From an uncultured Acidobacteriota bacterium (GTDB lineage Bacteria > Acidobacteriota > Terriglobia > Terriglobales > Acidobacteriaceae): DNA of 14,613 bases. The stretch's first letter is position 1. The number at the start of each line of letters is the position of its first letter. A model generated the notes under the pieces. It worked only from the letters and a program-made list of their open reading frames with translations. It had not been told where the DNA came from and did no database searches. Both the position numbers and the translations under genes were made by a program. Positions 6,381 through 14,330 of the stretch are shown here, piece after piece. Location: contig CAILBQ010000357.1 in NCBI GenBank assembly GCA_903832475.1, positions 1-14,613 on the forward strand. The letters run 5' to 3'.

Positions 6381-8269
6381 TCGTGACCCAGCTTCTTCTG
6401 CTGGCGGCCGTCGCTGGCCAGGGTCCGTCCGTGATTCATCAGACCACTACCGGCTGGTGCAGTCCGATCATCACCAACGTGACCGGCAACGTTCGCGTCA
6501 ACTGCATCGGCGTAGATCCGCGCGCCCTCAAGAGGCTGAACCTCGAACTGAATCGGACCAACAAGGAACTCACCGCCAAGATCGACGAAGCCAACGATTG
6601 GGCAGAGCGCTACCACGAGTTGGAAACGCGACTCAACGAGCCCGGACCGAATGAGGAACTCGCACAACAGGCGGAGAATGCCCTCCACGAGGGTGAACTG
6701 GAAAAAGCCAAGGAGATCCTCGACCGCATTCTGGAGCAGGACGAGAAGGAAGAAAGCCGGATCGCCGCGCACAACTATAACCGCGGTCTGATTGCGCAAC
6801 TGGAGTTCAAGCCGCTCGAGGCATTGCCTTACTTCGACAAGGCATATCGCTTTCGCCCGGCGAACCCGGAATATGGAGGCAATTATGGCCGGGTTCTCTT
6901 GCAGCAACATCAGTACGCGCTGGCCGAACCTGTTCTGATGGATGTCCTGAAACGAATCCGCCTCCTGGCTTTGAAGGATCCCCAGAAACACAGCCGAGAG
7001 CTGGCGCGCATCCTTCATAACAAGGGAACCCTGGAAGCAGAAACCAGTCGCTTCCCGGATGCGGAAAAGGACTTCAACGAGGAGCTGAAGGTCACACGCG
7101 AGTTAGCCAAAACCGACGCATCCGAGTTCAACGTCTTCGTCTCGCGAGCGCTTACGAGCCTGGGAGACCTCTACGCAAACACGTTGCGATACGACCCGTC
7201 GGAGCGCGCTTTCAAAGAGGCCATCGTTCTCCAGCGCGGCCTCCCGGAGAGCCCGCTGAATCGCGACATTCTGGCTCAATCTCTCCACAGTTACTCGGTT
7301 CTACTCGGCAAAATGGATCGCGACGACGAAGCCTTTGCCGCGATGAAGGAGTGCGTCAGCATCCGGCGAGAACTAGCCATGGCCAATCCCGCGGCCTATG
7401 ACCCGGATTTTGCCTCTTCGCTCCAGACCTTTGCCGATGATCTGCGTGGCGCAAAGCATTTGCAGGAGGCGGAGACGGCGGCTCGCGAAGCAGTCGCCAT
7501 TCAGACCCGTCTCGCCGCCGCCAATCCAGATGCATATCGGTCGACACTGGCCAACGCGCTGGGGATTCTTGGCAATATTTACGGCGACGCTCAGCGTCAC
7601 GAGGAAGCGCAGGCTGCCTACCGCCAGTCGGTCGACATCTTTCGCGAACTTGCCACCGCCGCGCCATCCGCCTTCGAGCCCGACCTGGCTGTGAGCCTAG
7701 CTAATCTTGGTTCGGAATACTTCAATGCCGGCAAACGCAAGGAGGGCGAAGCCAGCTTGCGCGAAGCTCTGGATCTGGAGGTCAGGCTCTCGCAGTTGTC
7801 GTTGGAAGCGTTCGGGCAGCGAGTGGTAGAGTCTGCGTCCATCCTTGCCGGAATGTTTATCCTGGCCAAGGACTTTGACCGTGCGGAACCGTTTTTTCTG
7901 CAGGCAAGCGATATGGCCAGGCGCTTGGCGTCGCTGAAGTCGACATACCGCCCCCTGCTTGCCCAGCAACTCCAGGCCTTAGCCCTCATCTACATTCAAA
8001 GTTCCCAATGGGACAAGGTTGCTCCTGTGCTTGACGAAGCCACGAAGACCCACAAAGAACTCTTCGCTGCAGATCCGGCGCACTTTGGGGACTTGCTTGC
8101 GACCGATTATTTCCTCTCCTCGCAATGGCTGGAGACCAAGGACCCTGCGCAAGCTTGCAAGTTCGTTGGACAGGCAGCTGATGTTGCCCGCAACCCTGAG
8201 ATGAAACAAGGTTTTAAAACCGAGCTTGAAGACTGCAGGAAAAACGCGGATGACCCTCATCCGCGCTGA
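6377..8269 (+). CDS. Exported TPR-repeat protein with N-terminal TTTGxxSPI motif
   Basis: This protein of 630 residues opens with a short hydrophobic signal-like segment (VTQLLLLAAVAGQG, residues 3-16). Then comes QTTTGWCSPIITNVTGNVRVN (split here as QTTTGWCSPI, 22-31, then ITNVTGNVRVN), matching the tail of the upstream membrane protein. Residues about 48-90 (start GVDPRALKRLNLELN) are predicted coiled coil. From about 95 to 600 it is tetratricopeptide repeats. These include NYNRGLIAQLEFKPLEALPY, and long units of about 50 residues of the form DLAxSLxNLGxxYxxxxRxxEA with RELA..NP linkers, like the kinesin-light-chain type. TPR arrays bind proteins and have no catalysis of their own. The start is set by the 4-base ATGA overlap with the upstream gene. 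There is no separate ribosome binding site, so translational coupling is likely. The partner proteins are unknown. Confidence 0.88.
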   Translation: MIVTQLLLLAAVAGQGPSVIHQTTTGWCSPIITNVTGNVRVNCIGVDPRALKRLNLELNRTNKELTAKIDEANDWAERYHELETRLNEPGPNEELAQQAENALHEGELEKAKEILDRILEQDEKEESRIAAHNYNRGLIAQLEFKPLEALPYFDKAYRFRPANPEYGGNYGRVLLQQHQYALAEPVLMDVLKRIRLLALKDPQKHSRELARILHNKGTLEAETSRFPDAEKDFNEELKVTRELAKTDASEFNVFVSRALTSLGDLYANTLRYDPSERAFKEAIVLQRGLPESPLNRDILAQSLHSYSVLLGKMDRDDEAFAAMKECVSIRRELAMANPAAYDPDFASSLQTFADDLRGAKHLQEAETAAREAVAIQTRLAAANPDAYRSTLANALGILGNIYGDAQRHEEAQAAYRQSVDIFRELATAAPSAFEPDLAVSLANLGSEYFNAGKRKEGEASLREALDLEVRLSQLSLEAFGQRVVESASILAGMFILAKDFDRAEPFFLQASDMARRLASLKSTYRPLLAQQLQALALIYIQSSQWDKVAPVLDEATKTHKELFAADPAHFGDLLATDYFLSSQWLETKDPAQACKFVGQAADVARNPEMKQGFKTELEDCRKNADDPHPR

Positions 8270-8660
8270 TTTCCTGCGCCTGGCCGCTGCATTCCATTTC
8301 AGTGATTACTTCGAAAAACCAGTTTTTCGCGTTGGGAAAGGGTTTGGAGGGAAGGACCGCGTTATATATGTTGAGAGTCGCGATATTTCTGACAGGTTTG
8401 GAGATGGAGCGGACGAGTTTGTAAACGGCGTTGTTCGAGGCGAAATGCGCGGATGGCGCTGGCTCGCACGAGCGGCGCTGGATTGAGGCGAAGCACCGCG
8501 GCTAACGTTTCCGATTGCGGCGCAAGGGCTTAGGCTCGTGATGTGCGAGAACAATGAATCCATGATGGGACAGCAGGGCAGGAACATCGGCGATATTTCG
8601 GCGGTGGTCAATTCCATCCTTATCGATATTGAGAATCACCAGGTTGGCCTCAGGAGCAGA
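8270..8660 (-). pseudogene. Decayed minus-strand gene, family not recognised
   Basis: One minus-strand frame reads like protein through most of this gap. From the right it gives APEANLVILNIDKDGIDHRR, then NIADVPALLSHHGFIVLAHH up to a TAG at 8502-8504. Past that stop, in the same frame, come SNNAVYKLVRSISKPVRNIA and NIYNAVLPSKPFPNAKNWFF. In the second part most third codon positions are G or C, while the overlapping plus-strand frame (8226-8486) is poor in G/C at third positions. I therefore favour the minus strand. It has no start codon or ribosome binding site. The in-frame stop and the loss of both ends suggest a fossil. I cannot name the parent family. The plus-strand 86-codon ORF is the alternative, and I think it is spurious. 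Confidence 0.4.
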
Positions 8661-8665
8661 TGAAC

Positions 8666-8944
8666 ATGACTACCGACTATCCCCCGTTAACGGCCGACAC
8701 CTGTCTTCGCGTGGCCATCCATGCATCGCCGCACCCGGGCTGGTACAAAGCGGATGACGATCCGACGGTGAAGACGCTGTTCGATCTTGGGGTGGCGACT
8801 TCGACGGATGGCGTGATGTATGCACAGGCGGTCAAGGACGGGATTGCTCCATGGCGAATCGACTCATCGGCTGTTGCGTGCACACCGGATACGACGGTGC
8901 AGTCGGCGGCGGACTCCATTCAAACGGGTGCGTACAAGGGGTGA
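8666..8944 (+). CDS. Small protein of unknown function upstream of the outer-membrane protein gene
   Basis: A soluble-looking protein of 92 residues from ATG 8666, or 94 from ATG 8660. AGGAG at 8652-8656 lies nine bases from the second ATG and only three from the first, which favours 8666. Codon use is normal for the neighbouring plus-strand genes (many GCG, ACG, GAC), which supports it being real. The content is not family-specific: SPHPGWYKADDDPTVKTLFD, then GVATSTDGVMYAQAVKDGIA, and a second cysteine near CTPDTT. No signal peptide or membrane helix is seen. It ends three bases before the TTG start of the exported protein, so the two are almost certainly co-transcribed. I do not recognise it. 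Confidence 0.6.
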   Translation: MTTDYPPLTADTCLRVAIHASPHPGWYKADDDPTVKTLFDLGVATSTDGVMYAQAVKDGIAPWRIDSSAVACTPDTTVQSAADSIQTGAYKG

Positions 8945-8947
8945 AGA

Positions 8948-10285
8948 TTGCGGCGAATACTTGTTGGGTTCTGGTTACTGGCCGCGGGCGCCGCGATGGC
9001 GCAGGACGGTTTTGTGTTGCCGAGCATCGTGCCGGAACAAGGCGTCAACGTGCTGGATGTGAACACGAAGGGGAAGCCGCCCGCCGATCTTTCTCCCTAC
9101 ACGGACAAGGCGGCCTGGCGGGTGTGGGTCACTGGTCCTGATGCCACGGCAGCGACGGAAGTTATCGTTGCAGGTGTGACGTATTCGACATCGACGCACA
9201 AGCTGAGCCTGGCGCTGACGGGGCAGTTGCCGGCTTCGGATGATTTTGTCAATTCGAGCTGGACGGTTGTGTTCAGCCCGTCCAAGGAATCGCACGTGGG
9301 GGGAACGGGGCTGAGTTTCGAACCCGCACCGGGGCCGCATCATACGGCTGCGAGCAATTGCGATCCCAGCTCGGCAATCCACTTTCTTTGTGTTACCGCG
9401 AGCGGCGCGAGTCCCGATGTCAGCTTCACCGGGACGCTTACGGCGGGCGGCGGAACGAAGCCGCTGTACCAGTTCGAATTGCTGGGCGGGCTGTATCTGG
9501 AAAAAGGTTTGGGGCCGAGGCTGCTTGATTTTCGGCCAGGCTTCACGACCAGGATAGAGGTGAATCAGGCCGCATCGACGCCATTGAATCGAACCACATT
9601 CGATCCCGACTCGATCACGGCGGGCATTGCTTTTCAGAAGCTGAAGTATTTTAAACATCCGGTGCTGGATTTATACGGGATTCAGTTCGATGAGACTTTG
9701 CCGGGAGGCGAATTCAGCCGGAGTGATCCTACGAGCAATATCGTTGCGAGTTCAAGCGCTCAATTCATCCTGCGTTCGTTTGTGTTCCCTCCGCACCGGA
9801 CCTACGCGGCGCTATATCCGTTGATTGGGCTGGAGGCAGGCAGGAATCTCAACAAGCCCAGGGAATTCGAATCCGTGGCCGTAGACCTGTCGCATTACGA
9901 CGCGATTGTGCGTGGCGTGGGGGGAGCCAATGCAACATTCGCGCAGAAGTCGAAGGACGCTTCGGTCGATGTCTGGTCGGTGACAGGGTCGTACCTGGTG
10001 AGGATCCCGGCGAAAGACGAGCCGCTGGTGAAGACGCTGCACGAGGTCACAACGGTTGAGCTCACCACGCGCGCAAGGCAATGGATCGAAGTGGACGCGA
10101 ACCTATCGCCATGGTCGTTCAAGTATCTTGCCATCACGGCAAAGTACCAGTTCGGCGCGCTGCCACCGGTTTTCAACTTTGTCGATCATTCGTTTTCCAT
10201 CGGACTGACGTTGAGGGCCAGTCAATCGAACAAGCCGAACGCGGCTGGTCCGCCGCTGTCGCAAACGTTCACTCCGAATCCGTGA
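8948..10285 (+). CDS. Exported protein, probably outer-membrane beta-barrel, TTG start
   Basis: This protein of 445 residues has a clear Sec signal peptide (RRILVGFWLLAAGAAMA, cleavage before QDG near residue 20). The first 150 residues of the mature part look like a beta-rich domain (VWVTGPDATAATEVIVAGVT and following strands). From about residue 170 there are many alternating short strands with aromatic ends (LYQFELLGGLYLEKG, LKYFKHPVLDLYGIQF, YAALYPLIGLEAG, YLAITAKYQFGALPPVFNF). This pattern is typical of an outer-membrane barrel or a porin-like surface protein. A last strand, HSFSIGLTLRAS, comes before a short Pro/Asn tail. TTG 8948 is chosen for AAGGGG six bases upstream and because it gives the full signal peptide. 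It follows the small gene at 8666 in an operon. The barrel assignment is inferred, and no named family is recognised. Confidence 0.75.
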   Translation: MRRILVGFWLLAAGAAMAQDGFVLPSIVPEQGVNVLDVNTKGKPPADLSPYTDKAAWRVWVTGPDATAATEVIVAGVTYSTSTHKLSLALTGQLPASDDFVNSSWTVVFSPSKESHVGGTGLSFEPAPGPHHTAASNCDPSSAIHFLCVTASGASPDVSFTGTLTAGGGTKPLYQFELLGGLYLEKGLGPRLLDFRPGFTTRIEVNQAASTPLNRTTFDPDSITAGIAFQKLKYFKHPVLDLYGIQFDETLPGGEFSRSDPTSNIVASSSAQFILRSFVFPPHRTYAALYPLIGLEAGRNLNKPREFESVAVDLSHYDAIVRGVGGANATFAQKSKDASVDVWSVTGSYLVRIPAKDEPLVKTLHEVTTVELTTRARQWIEVDANLSPWSFKYLAITAKYQFGALPPVFNFVDHSFSIGLTLRASQSNKPNAAGPPLSQTFTPNP

Positions 10286-10290
10286 CTTTG

Positions 10291-10334
10291 GCGAACTCAG
10301 GCGCCAGGCGCAGCCGCCGGGGGGTGAGTTCCGC
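10291..10334 (+). terminator. GC-rich stem-loop after the outer-membrane protein gene
   Basis: GCGAACTCA (10291-10299) pairs with TGAGTTCCGC (10325-10334) with one bulged base, and the loop itself is GC-rich (GGCGCC and GCCGCC). It lies six bases after the stop at 10285. There is no T-run, so it may be an mRNA 3' stabiliser or factor-dependent stop site and not a classical terminator. Confidence 0.35.
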
Positions 10335-10491
10335 AATGGGCAGACCGACGGTGGGGCAGGGAGGGGCGCCGTTTCGAGGGGAACGGGCGGTGTATGATGA
10401 TTTACACTCTTCTAAGCCAACACTGATGGGGGCCCTGCCGGCCAGCCTTTGGTCGCTGCGGACGAGAATCTGCCTGGGGAGATGGAACGAT

Positions 10492-11247
10492 TTGTCGATT
10501 TGCACCTCCAACTCTCTGAGCTTTCTTGTGCCCTCGCGGCGATTGACCAAGCCGTTCGCAGCCGCAGTGCTGCTGCTGGCGGCGGGTTTCGCGGTGCCGT
10601 CGGCGAGTGCGCACAAGGCGGTGGTGCACAAGCATCCCCGGCTGCGCGTCCTGGCGCATGCTTTTGTGAATGCCGCTCTTCCCGGGATTGGGTTCCTGCC
10701 TGAGGAGGAAGATGCGCTTCCGACGGATGGGCAGCGTTACGAGCTGAAGCTTGCGCACAAGTACACGGGCGAAGTGGTGGACGTGGTTTACCGGATCGGG
10801 GACACGTATATTCCCGACGCTCTCGACGAGCTGAACATCTTTTTGCGGGACAGCCACAACCAGGAAGTAAGTCCATACGATCCGCGCACCTTCGACGTGC
10901 TGCATACCATGCTGGCCAAGGTGGGCAAGGCGGACGGGGTGATCGACGTGCTTTCTGGTTATCGTTCTCAGGAAACCAATGACATGCTTCGGGAGAGCGG
11001 CACGACCAATGCTGCCGAACACTCGCAGCATATTGTGGCCAAGGCGATCGATCTGCGGGTTCCGGGGGTTCCGGCGCCGGTGCTGCGGGATGCGGCCAAG
11101 TCAATTGGTGCGGGCGGGGTGGGCTACTACCCGGCGTCGCAGTTTGTGCATGTGGACGTGGGTCCGGTGAGGCAGTGGACGTATACGCCCCACCGAGCGA
11201 AGGCGCATCGCCGAGGTCACGCCACGCATCATTCCCGCCACGCCTGA
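10492..11247 (+). CDS. YcbK/MepK-type murein endopeptidase (DUF882, peptidase M15 fold)
   Basis: This is a homologue of E. coli YcbK (MepK), a periplasmic zinc endopeptidase that cuts cross-links in peptidoglycan. Numbered from TTG 10492 (251 residues), the conserved sites are SGYRSQ (155-160), H180 and D187 in HIVAKAID, and GGVGYYPASQFVHVD with H220. H180, D187 and H220 are the expected zinc ligands, all present. The signal segment SRRLTKPFAAAVLLLAAGFA ends in ASA near residue 40. It has a twin arginine, which fits the Tat export known for E. coli YcbK, although the F/L after RR is not ideal. The start is uncertain. TTG 10492 has GGGGAGA 9-10 bases upstream, GTG 10528 and ATG 10426 are alternatives, and the frame stays open back to 10081 inside the previous gene. 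The C terminus is His/Arg-rich. Confidence 0.9.
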   Translation: MSICTSNSLSFLVPSRRLTKPFAAAVLLLAAGFAVPSASAHKAVVHKHPRLRVLAHAFVNAALPGIGFLPEEEDALPTDGQRYELKLAHKYTGEVVDVVYRIGDTYIPDALDELNIFLRDSHNQEVSPYDPRTFDVLHTMLAKVGKADGVIDVLSGYRSQETNDMLRESGTTNAAEHSQHIVAKAIDLRVPGVPAPVLRDAAKSIGAGGVGYYPASQFVHVDVGPVRQWTYTPHRAKAHRRGHATHHSRHA

Positions 11248-11356
11248 AACTGCTCTGCCTGCCCTTCCAAAAGGATGGTGCCTCTCGGTTTGGGCGCGCG
11301 TGCGCTCATCGGCGGCGTCCTCGACAGCGAATGGGCTGTGGGGCGGATAATGCCCT

Positions 11357-11758
11357 ATGACTTTGAGACGCCCGAAACGGAAACCGGTTCCTTTCCCCTT
11401 CTTGGTCGAAGCCCTCGCACCGCTGAATCCGGAGATTCGGCCGATGTTCAGCGGCCACGCCGTTTATGTGGACGACAGGATTGTTTTCATGCTGCGGGAC
11501 AGCGACAAGGGCGTCGAAGACAACGGGCTATGGCTGGTTTTTGGCGAGGACTTCGACGCAGTGCGGGATACGCCGAGGCTGCTCGACGAATTTCCTTCGC
11601 TGCGGCGCATCAAGCTGCTCGGGGGGAAGATTCAACACTGGATGCTGCTTCCTGCCGACTCTCCTGATTTTGAATCCGAGGCGTTGCACGCCTGCGATCT
11701 GGCCCTGGCACACGACCGGCGACTGGGGCGAATCCCAGCCAGCCGCAAGCGGCGCTGA
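11357..11758 (+). CDS. Small conserved protein, possibly TfoX N-terminal-like
   Basis: A soluble protein of 133 residues. The segment PMFSGHAVYVDDRIVFMLRD (about 29-48) resembles the core beta region of the TfoX N-terminal domain, in which a glycine-rich MFGG-type turn precedes two strands. It continues with NGLWLVFGEDFDAV, FPSLRRIKLLGGKIQHWMLL and FESEALHACDLALAHDRRLG, and ends in a basic RIPASRKRR tail. A length near that of a single TfoX_N domain supports the idea, but the match is from memory and modest. TfoX-like proteins outside the competence regulators have no settled role. ATG 11357 is the first start with normal codon use, and its ribosome binding site is weak (GGGGCGG 9-15 bases upstream). 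It stands between cell-envelope genes, 109 bp after the endopeptidase. Confidence 0.7.
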   Translation: MTLRRPKRKPVPFPFLVEALAPLNPEIRPMFSGHAVYVDDRIVFMLRDSDKGVEDNGLWLVFGEDFDAVRDTPRLLDEFPSLRRIKLLGGKIQHWMLLPADSPDFESEALHACDLALAHDRRLGRIPASRKRR

Positions 11759-11856
11759 ACGTTGGTGCGTGCGCCTGGGGGCGAGGTGTTTTGAACGGGG
11801 TTGCGAGAGGGGCGGACAGAAGCGGTGTGGGTGGAACAACGGAGACTTGAGTTCTT

Positions 11857-14115
11857 ATGAGAAGGGCTTGGATGGTTGCGGGCTGGTGGATGCTGGTGGC
11901 GCTGGCGGGAGCGCAACCGAGCGCAGGGCCGCAAACGAATGCGAAGAGGATGGGGGAGCGGCTGCGGGGGATTTATGCCGGGTATGACTTCAAGGCGGAC
12001 CCAAATAAGTCGGCGGAGCGGGCGCAGTACTATGTGGAGCTGCTGAAGCAGAAGCTCAGCCTGCGCGACAGAACGACGGTGGAGCTGGAGCTGGCCAATG
12101 AGCAACTGCGGGTGGGGGAGAGCGCGGCTTCGATTGCGACGTTGACGGGGCTGCAGAGGGAGCTGGCGGAGGCGAAGGTGGAGTTGCCAAGGGCGGTGAA
12201 TGAGCAGCTTCATCGTGAGCTGGCGATTGGGTATTTGCGGCTAGGGGAGCAGGAGAATTGCCTAGCAATGGGTGGGCATGCGGGGATGCAGCATTCGTCG
12301 CTGGCTTGTTTGTATCCGTTGAGTCCGGAGGCGGCGCACAAGAAGCGGGAGGGCGCGGAAGGGGCGATTCGCGAGTATACGGCGCTGCTGAAGATGAAGC
12401 CGGAGTCGGAGTTATATAAGTGGCTGCTAAACATTGCGTACCAGCAACTGGGGCGGAAGCAGGATATTCCGGCGGAATATTTGATTCCGGCTTCGCTGGC
12501 GGATTCGGAGTATGACATTGGGTATTTTCCCAATGTGGCGATGTTAGCGGGGATCGATTCGGTAACTCGGTCGGGCGGGGCGCTGGTGGAGGACTTCGAT
12601 GGGGATGGGTTGCTGGACATTCTGGTGTCTTCAGTGGGGCCGCTCGATCCGATGCATTTGTTTCATAACAACGGGGACGGGACGTTCAGCGATGTTACGG
12701 AGAAGGCGGGGTTGAAGGGGGAGATGGGCGGGCTGAACTTAGTCGAGACGGACTATAACAACGATGGGCGGCCGGATGTGCTGGTGCTGAGGGGGGCGTG
12801 GTGGGAGAAGTTCGGATGTTATCCGCCTTCATTGTTGCGGAATAACGGGGATGGGACGTTTACCGATGTGACGGAAGAGGCGGGGCTGTTGAAGGACACG
12901 GCGCATCCGACGCAGACGGCGGCGTGGGCGGATTATGACGGGGATGGATGGCTGGATCTGTTTCTGGCGCATGAGTCGAAGCCGAACGATCCGCATCCGA
13001 GCCAGTTATTTCATAACAACCATGATGGGACGTTCACGCTGGTGAAGCCGGAGGATATGGGGATTCCTGCGAACTTAGGATTTGTGAAGGGAGTTACGTG
13101 GGGGGACTATAACCGCGATGGGCGGCCGGACCTGTATGTGGCGGCGATGAGCGGGCGGAGTTACTTGTTTCGCAACGATGGGCCGATGGATGCGAAACAT
13201 CCTGATGCGCTGCATTGGAAGTTTACCGATGTTACGGAGGCGGCGGGGCTGGGCGGGTATCGAAACAGCTTTCCGACTTGGTTTTTCGACTATGACAACG
13301 ATGGTTGGCCGGACATTTTTGCGGGCGGGTATTCGAGCTCTTCGATGGAGGATGTGGGGGCGTTTCAGGCGGGGAAGTCGAATCATGGTTCGCTGCCGCG
13401 GCTGTTTCACAACAACCATGATGGGACGTTTACGGATGTGAGTCATGCGATGCGGATCGATCGCGCGCTGCTGGCGATGGGGTCGGGGTTTGGGGATCTG
13501 GATAACGATGGGTATGTCGATGTGTACCTGGGGACGGGGGAGCCTTCGTATGAATCGCTGCTGCCGAACAAGATGTTTCGGAACAACGAGGGCAAGGGCT
13601 TTCAGGATGTGACCACCTCGGGGGACTTTGGGAATTTGCAGCATGGGCATGCGGTGGCGTTTGCGGACATTGAGAACAACGGGAACGAGGATGTTTTCGA
13701 GGAGATGGGCGGGGCGTATCCGGGGGATGTGTACTGGGATTCCTTGTATAAAAATCCGGGGCATGGAAATCACTGGATCACGCTGGTGCTGGAGGGCGTT
13801 CAGACCAATCGGATCGGGTATGGGGCGGTGATTCACCTGACGATTGTGGAGGGTGGGAAGAGGCGTTCGATATATCGCGAGGTGGGGTCGGTGTCGAGCT
13901 TTGGGGGGAATCCGCTGCGCCAGCATATTGGGGTGGGGAAGGCGGCGGTGGTGGAGTCGGTCGAGGTACGCTGGCCGGTGAGCGGGAAGACGGATGTGAT
14001 CAAGGGTGTTGCGGTGGATCGCAGTTACCGGCTGCGGGAGGGCGCGGGGAAGCTGGAAGAAGTGACGTGGAAGATGTTTGAGATTGGGAAGACTACGCCT
14101 GGTTCACGGCGTTGA
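11857..14115 (+). CDS. Exported TPR + FG-GAP/VCBS + ASPIC/UnbV protein
   Basis: This protein of 752 residues starts with a signal peptide (RRAWMVAGWWMLVALAGA, cleavage near residue 20). Residues about 35-210 are helical and TPR-like (YYVELLKQKLSLRDRTTVEL and AIREYTALLKMKPESELYKW). From about 240 to 620 there are seven FG-GAP/VCBS blades. Each has a calcium-binding DxDxDGxxD loop: FDGDGLLD (about 247), DYNNDGRPD (299), DYDGDGWLD (359), DYNRDGRPD (417), DYDNDGWPD (478), DLDNDGYVD (547) and DIENNGNED (604). They alternate with NNGDGTFTDVT strands and should form a beta-propeller. The last 110 residues (HWITLVLEGVQTNRIGYGAV onward, ending in VRWP) are an ASPIC/UnbV domain. This architecture is common in Acidobacteriota and Planctomycetes, but its substrate is unknown. 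Its codons are extremely GGG/GCG-rich. GGAG about 12 bases before the ATG is the ribosome binding site. Confidence 0.95.
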   Translation: MRRAWMVAGWWMLVALAGAQPSAGPQTNAKRMGERLRGIYAGYDFKADPNKSAERAQYYVELLKQKLSLRDRTTVELELANEQLRVGESAASIATLTGLQRELAEAKVELPRAVNEQLHRELAIGYLRLGEQENCLAMGGHAGMQHSSLACLYPLSPEAAHKKREGAEGAIREYTALLKMKPESELYKWLLNIAYQQLGRKQDIPAEYLIPASLADSEYDIGYFPNVAMLAGIDSVTRSGGALVEDFDGDGLLDILVSSVGPLDPMHLFHNNGDGTFSDVTEKAGLKGEMGGLNLVETDYNNDGRPDVLVLRGAWWEKFGCYPPSLLRNNGDGTFTDVTEEAGLLKDTAHPTQTAAWADYDGDGWLDLFLAHESKPNDPHPSQLFHNNHDGTFTLVKPEDMGIPANLGFVKGVTWGDYNRDGRPDLYVAAMSGRSYLFRNDGPMDAKHPDALHWKFTDVTEAAGLGGYRNSFPTWFFDYDNDGWPDIFAGGYSSSSMEDVGAFQAGKSNHGSLPRLFHNNHDGTFTDVSHAMRIDRALLAMGSGFGDLDNDGYVDVYLGTGEPSYESLLPNKMFRNNEGKGFQDVTTSGDFGNLQHGHAVAFADIENNGNEDVFEEMGGAYPGDVYWDSLYKNPGHGNHWITLVLEGVQTNRIGYGAVIHLTIVEGGKRRSIYREVGSVSSFGGNPLRQHIGVGKAAVVESVEVRWPVSGKTDVIKGVAVDRSYRLREGAGKLEEVTWKMFEIGKTTPGSRR

Positions 14116-14330
14116 ATCGAGGGAACGACAGGCTGAACAGATCTCAAAGAGCCTTGGTGCAAGCCGGAAAAGGATCGCTGAAAGCGGGCCCTGACGAAGC
14201 TGGGGGACTCTCTTGATTTGCCGAAGACGGGACAGCAGATTCCTGTGACGGAGGGAAGACAGCGGAAAAGCAGACGCGGGTCCTTCGACTCGCTGCGCTC
14301 GCTCAGGATGACGGTGTGGTGGAGTGGAGA
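14116..14330. other. Spacer with a widely dispersed acidobacterial-type repeat
   Basis: No gene seen. It holds TCCTTCGACTCGCTGCGCTC (from 14281) followed by GCTCAGGATGAC. On the minus strand this reads ILSERSESKDP, a peptide often found as a spurious annotation in many genomes, which marks it as a dispersed intergenic repeat. Shorter AGCAGA-containing stretches at 14234 and 14269 resemble the start of the tandem unit that follows. Confidence 0.6.

Noticed and set aside
6221..7018. Long minus-strand ORF (265 codons) inside the TPR operon
   Set aside because: It is a shadow of the plus-strand TPR gene. The plus frame has repeats and domain structure.
8312..8329. Perfect hairpin CGAAAAA-CCAG-TTTTTCG after the TPR gene, first read as a terminator
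   Set aside because: The stem is almost all A/T and there is no GC core. It is also explained by the coding-like minus-strand sequence (KNWFF) of the fossil gene.
11275..11667. Plus-strand ORF of 130 codons overlapping the TfoX-like gene
   Set aside because: It is out of frame with the conserved protein at 11357-11758, and its translation is Arg/Ala/Gly-rich noise.
13075..13926. Long minus-strand ORF (283 codons) within the FG-GAP gene
   Set aside because: It is the antisense of repeated calcium-loop codons, giving Pro/Arg/Ile-rich sequence without domains.
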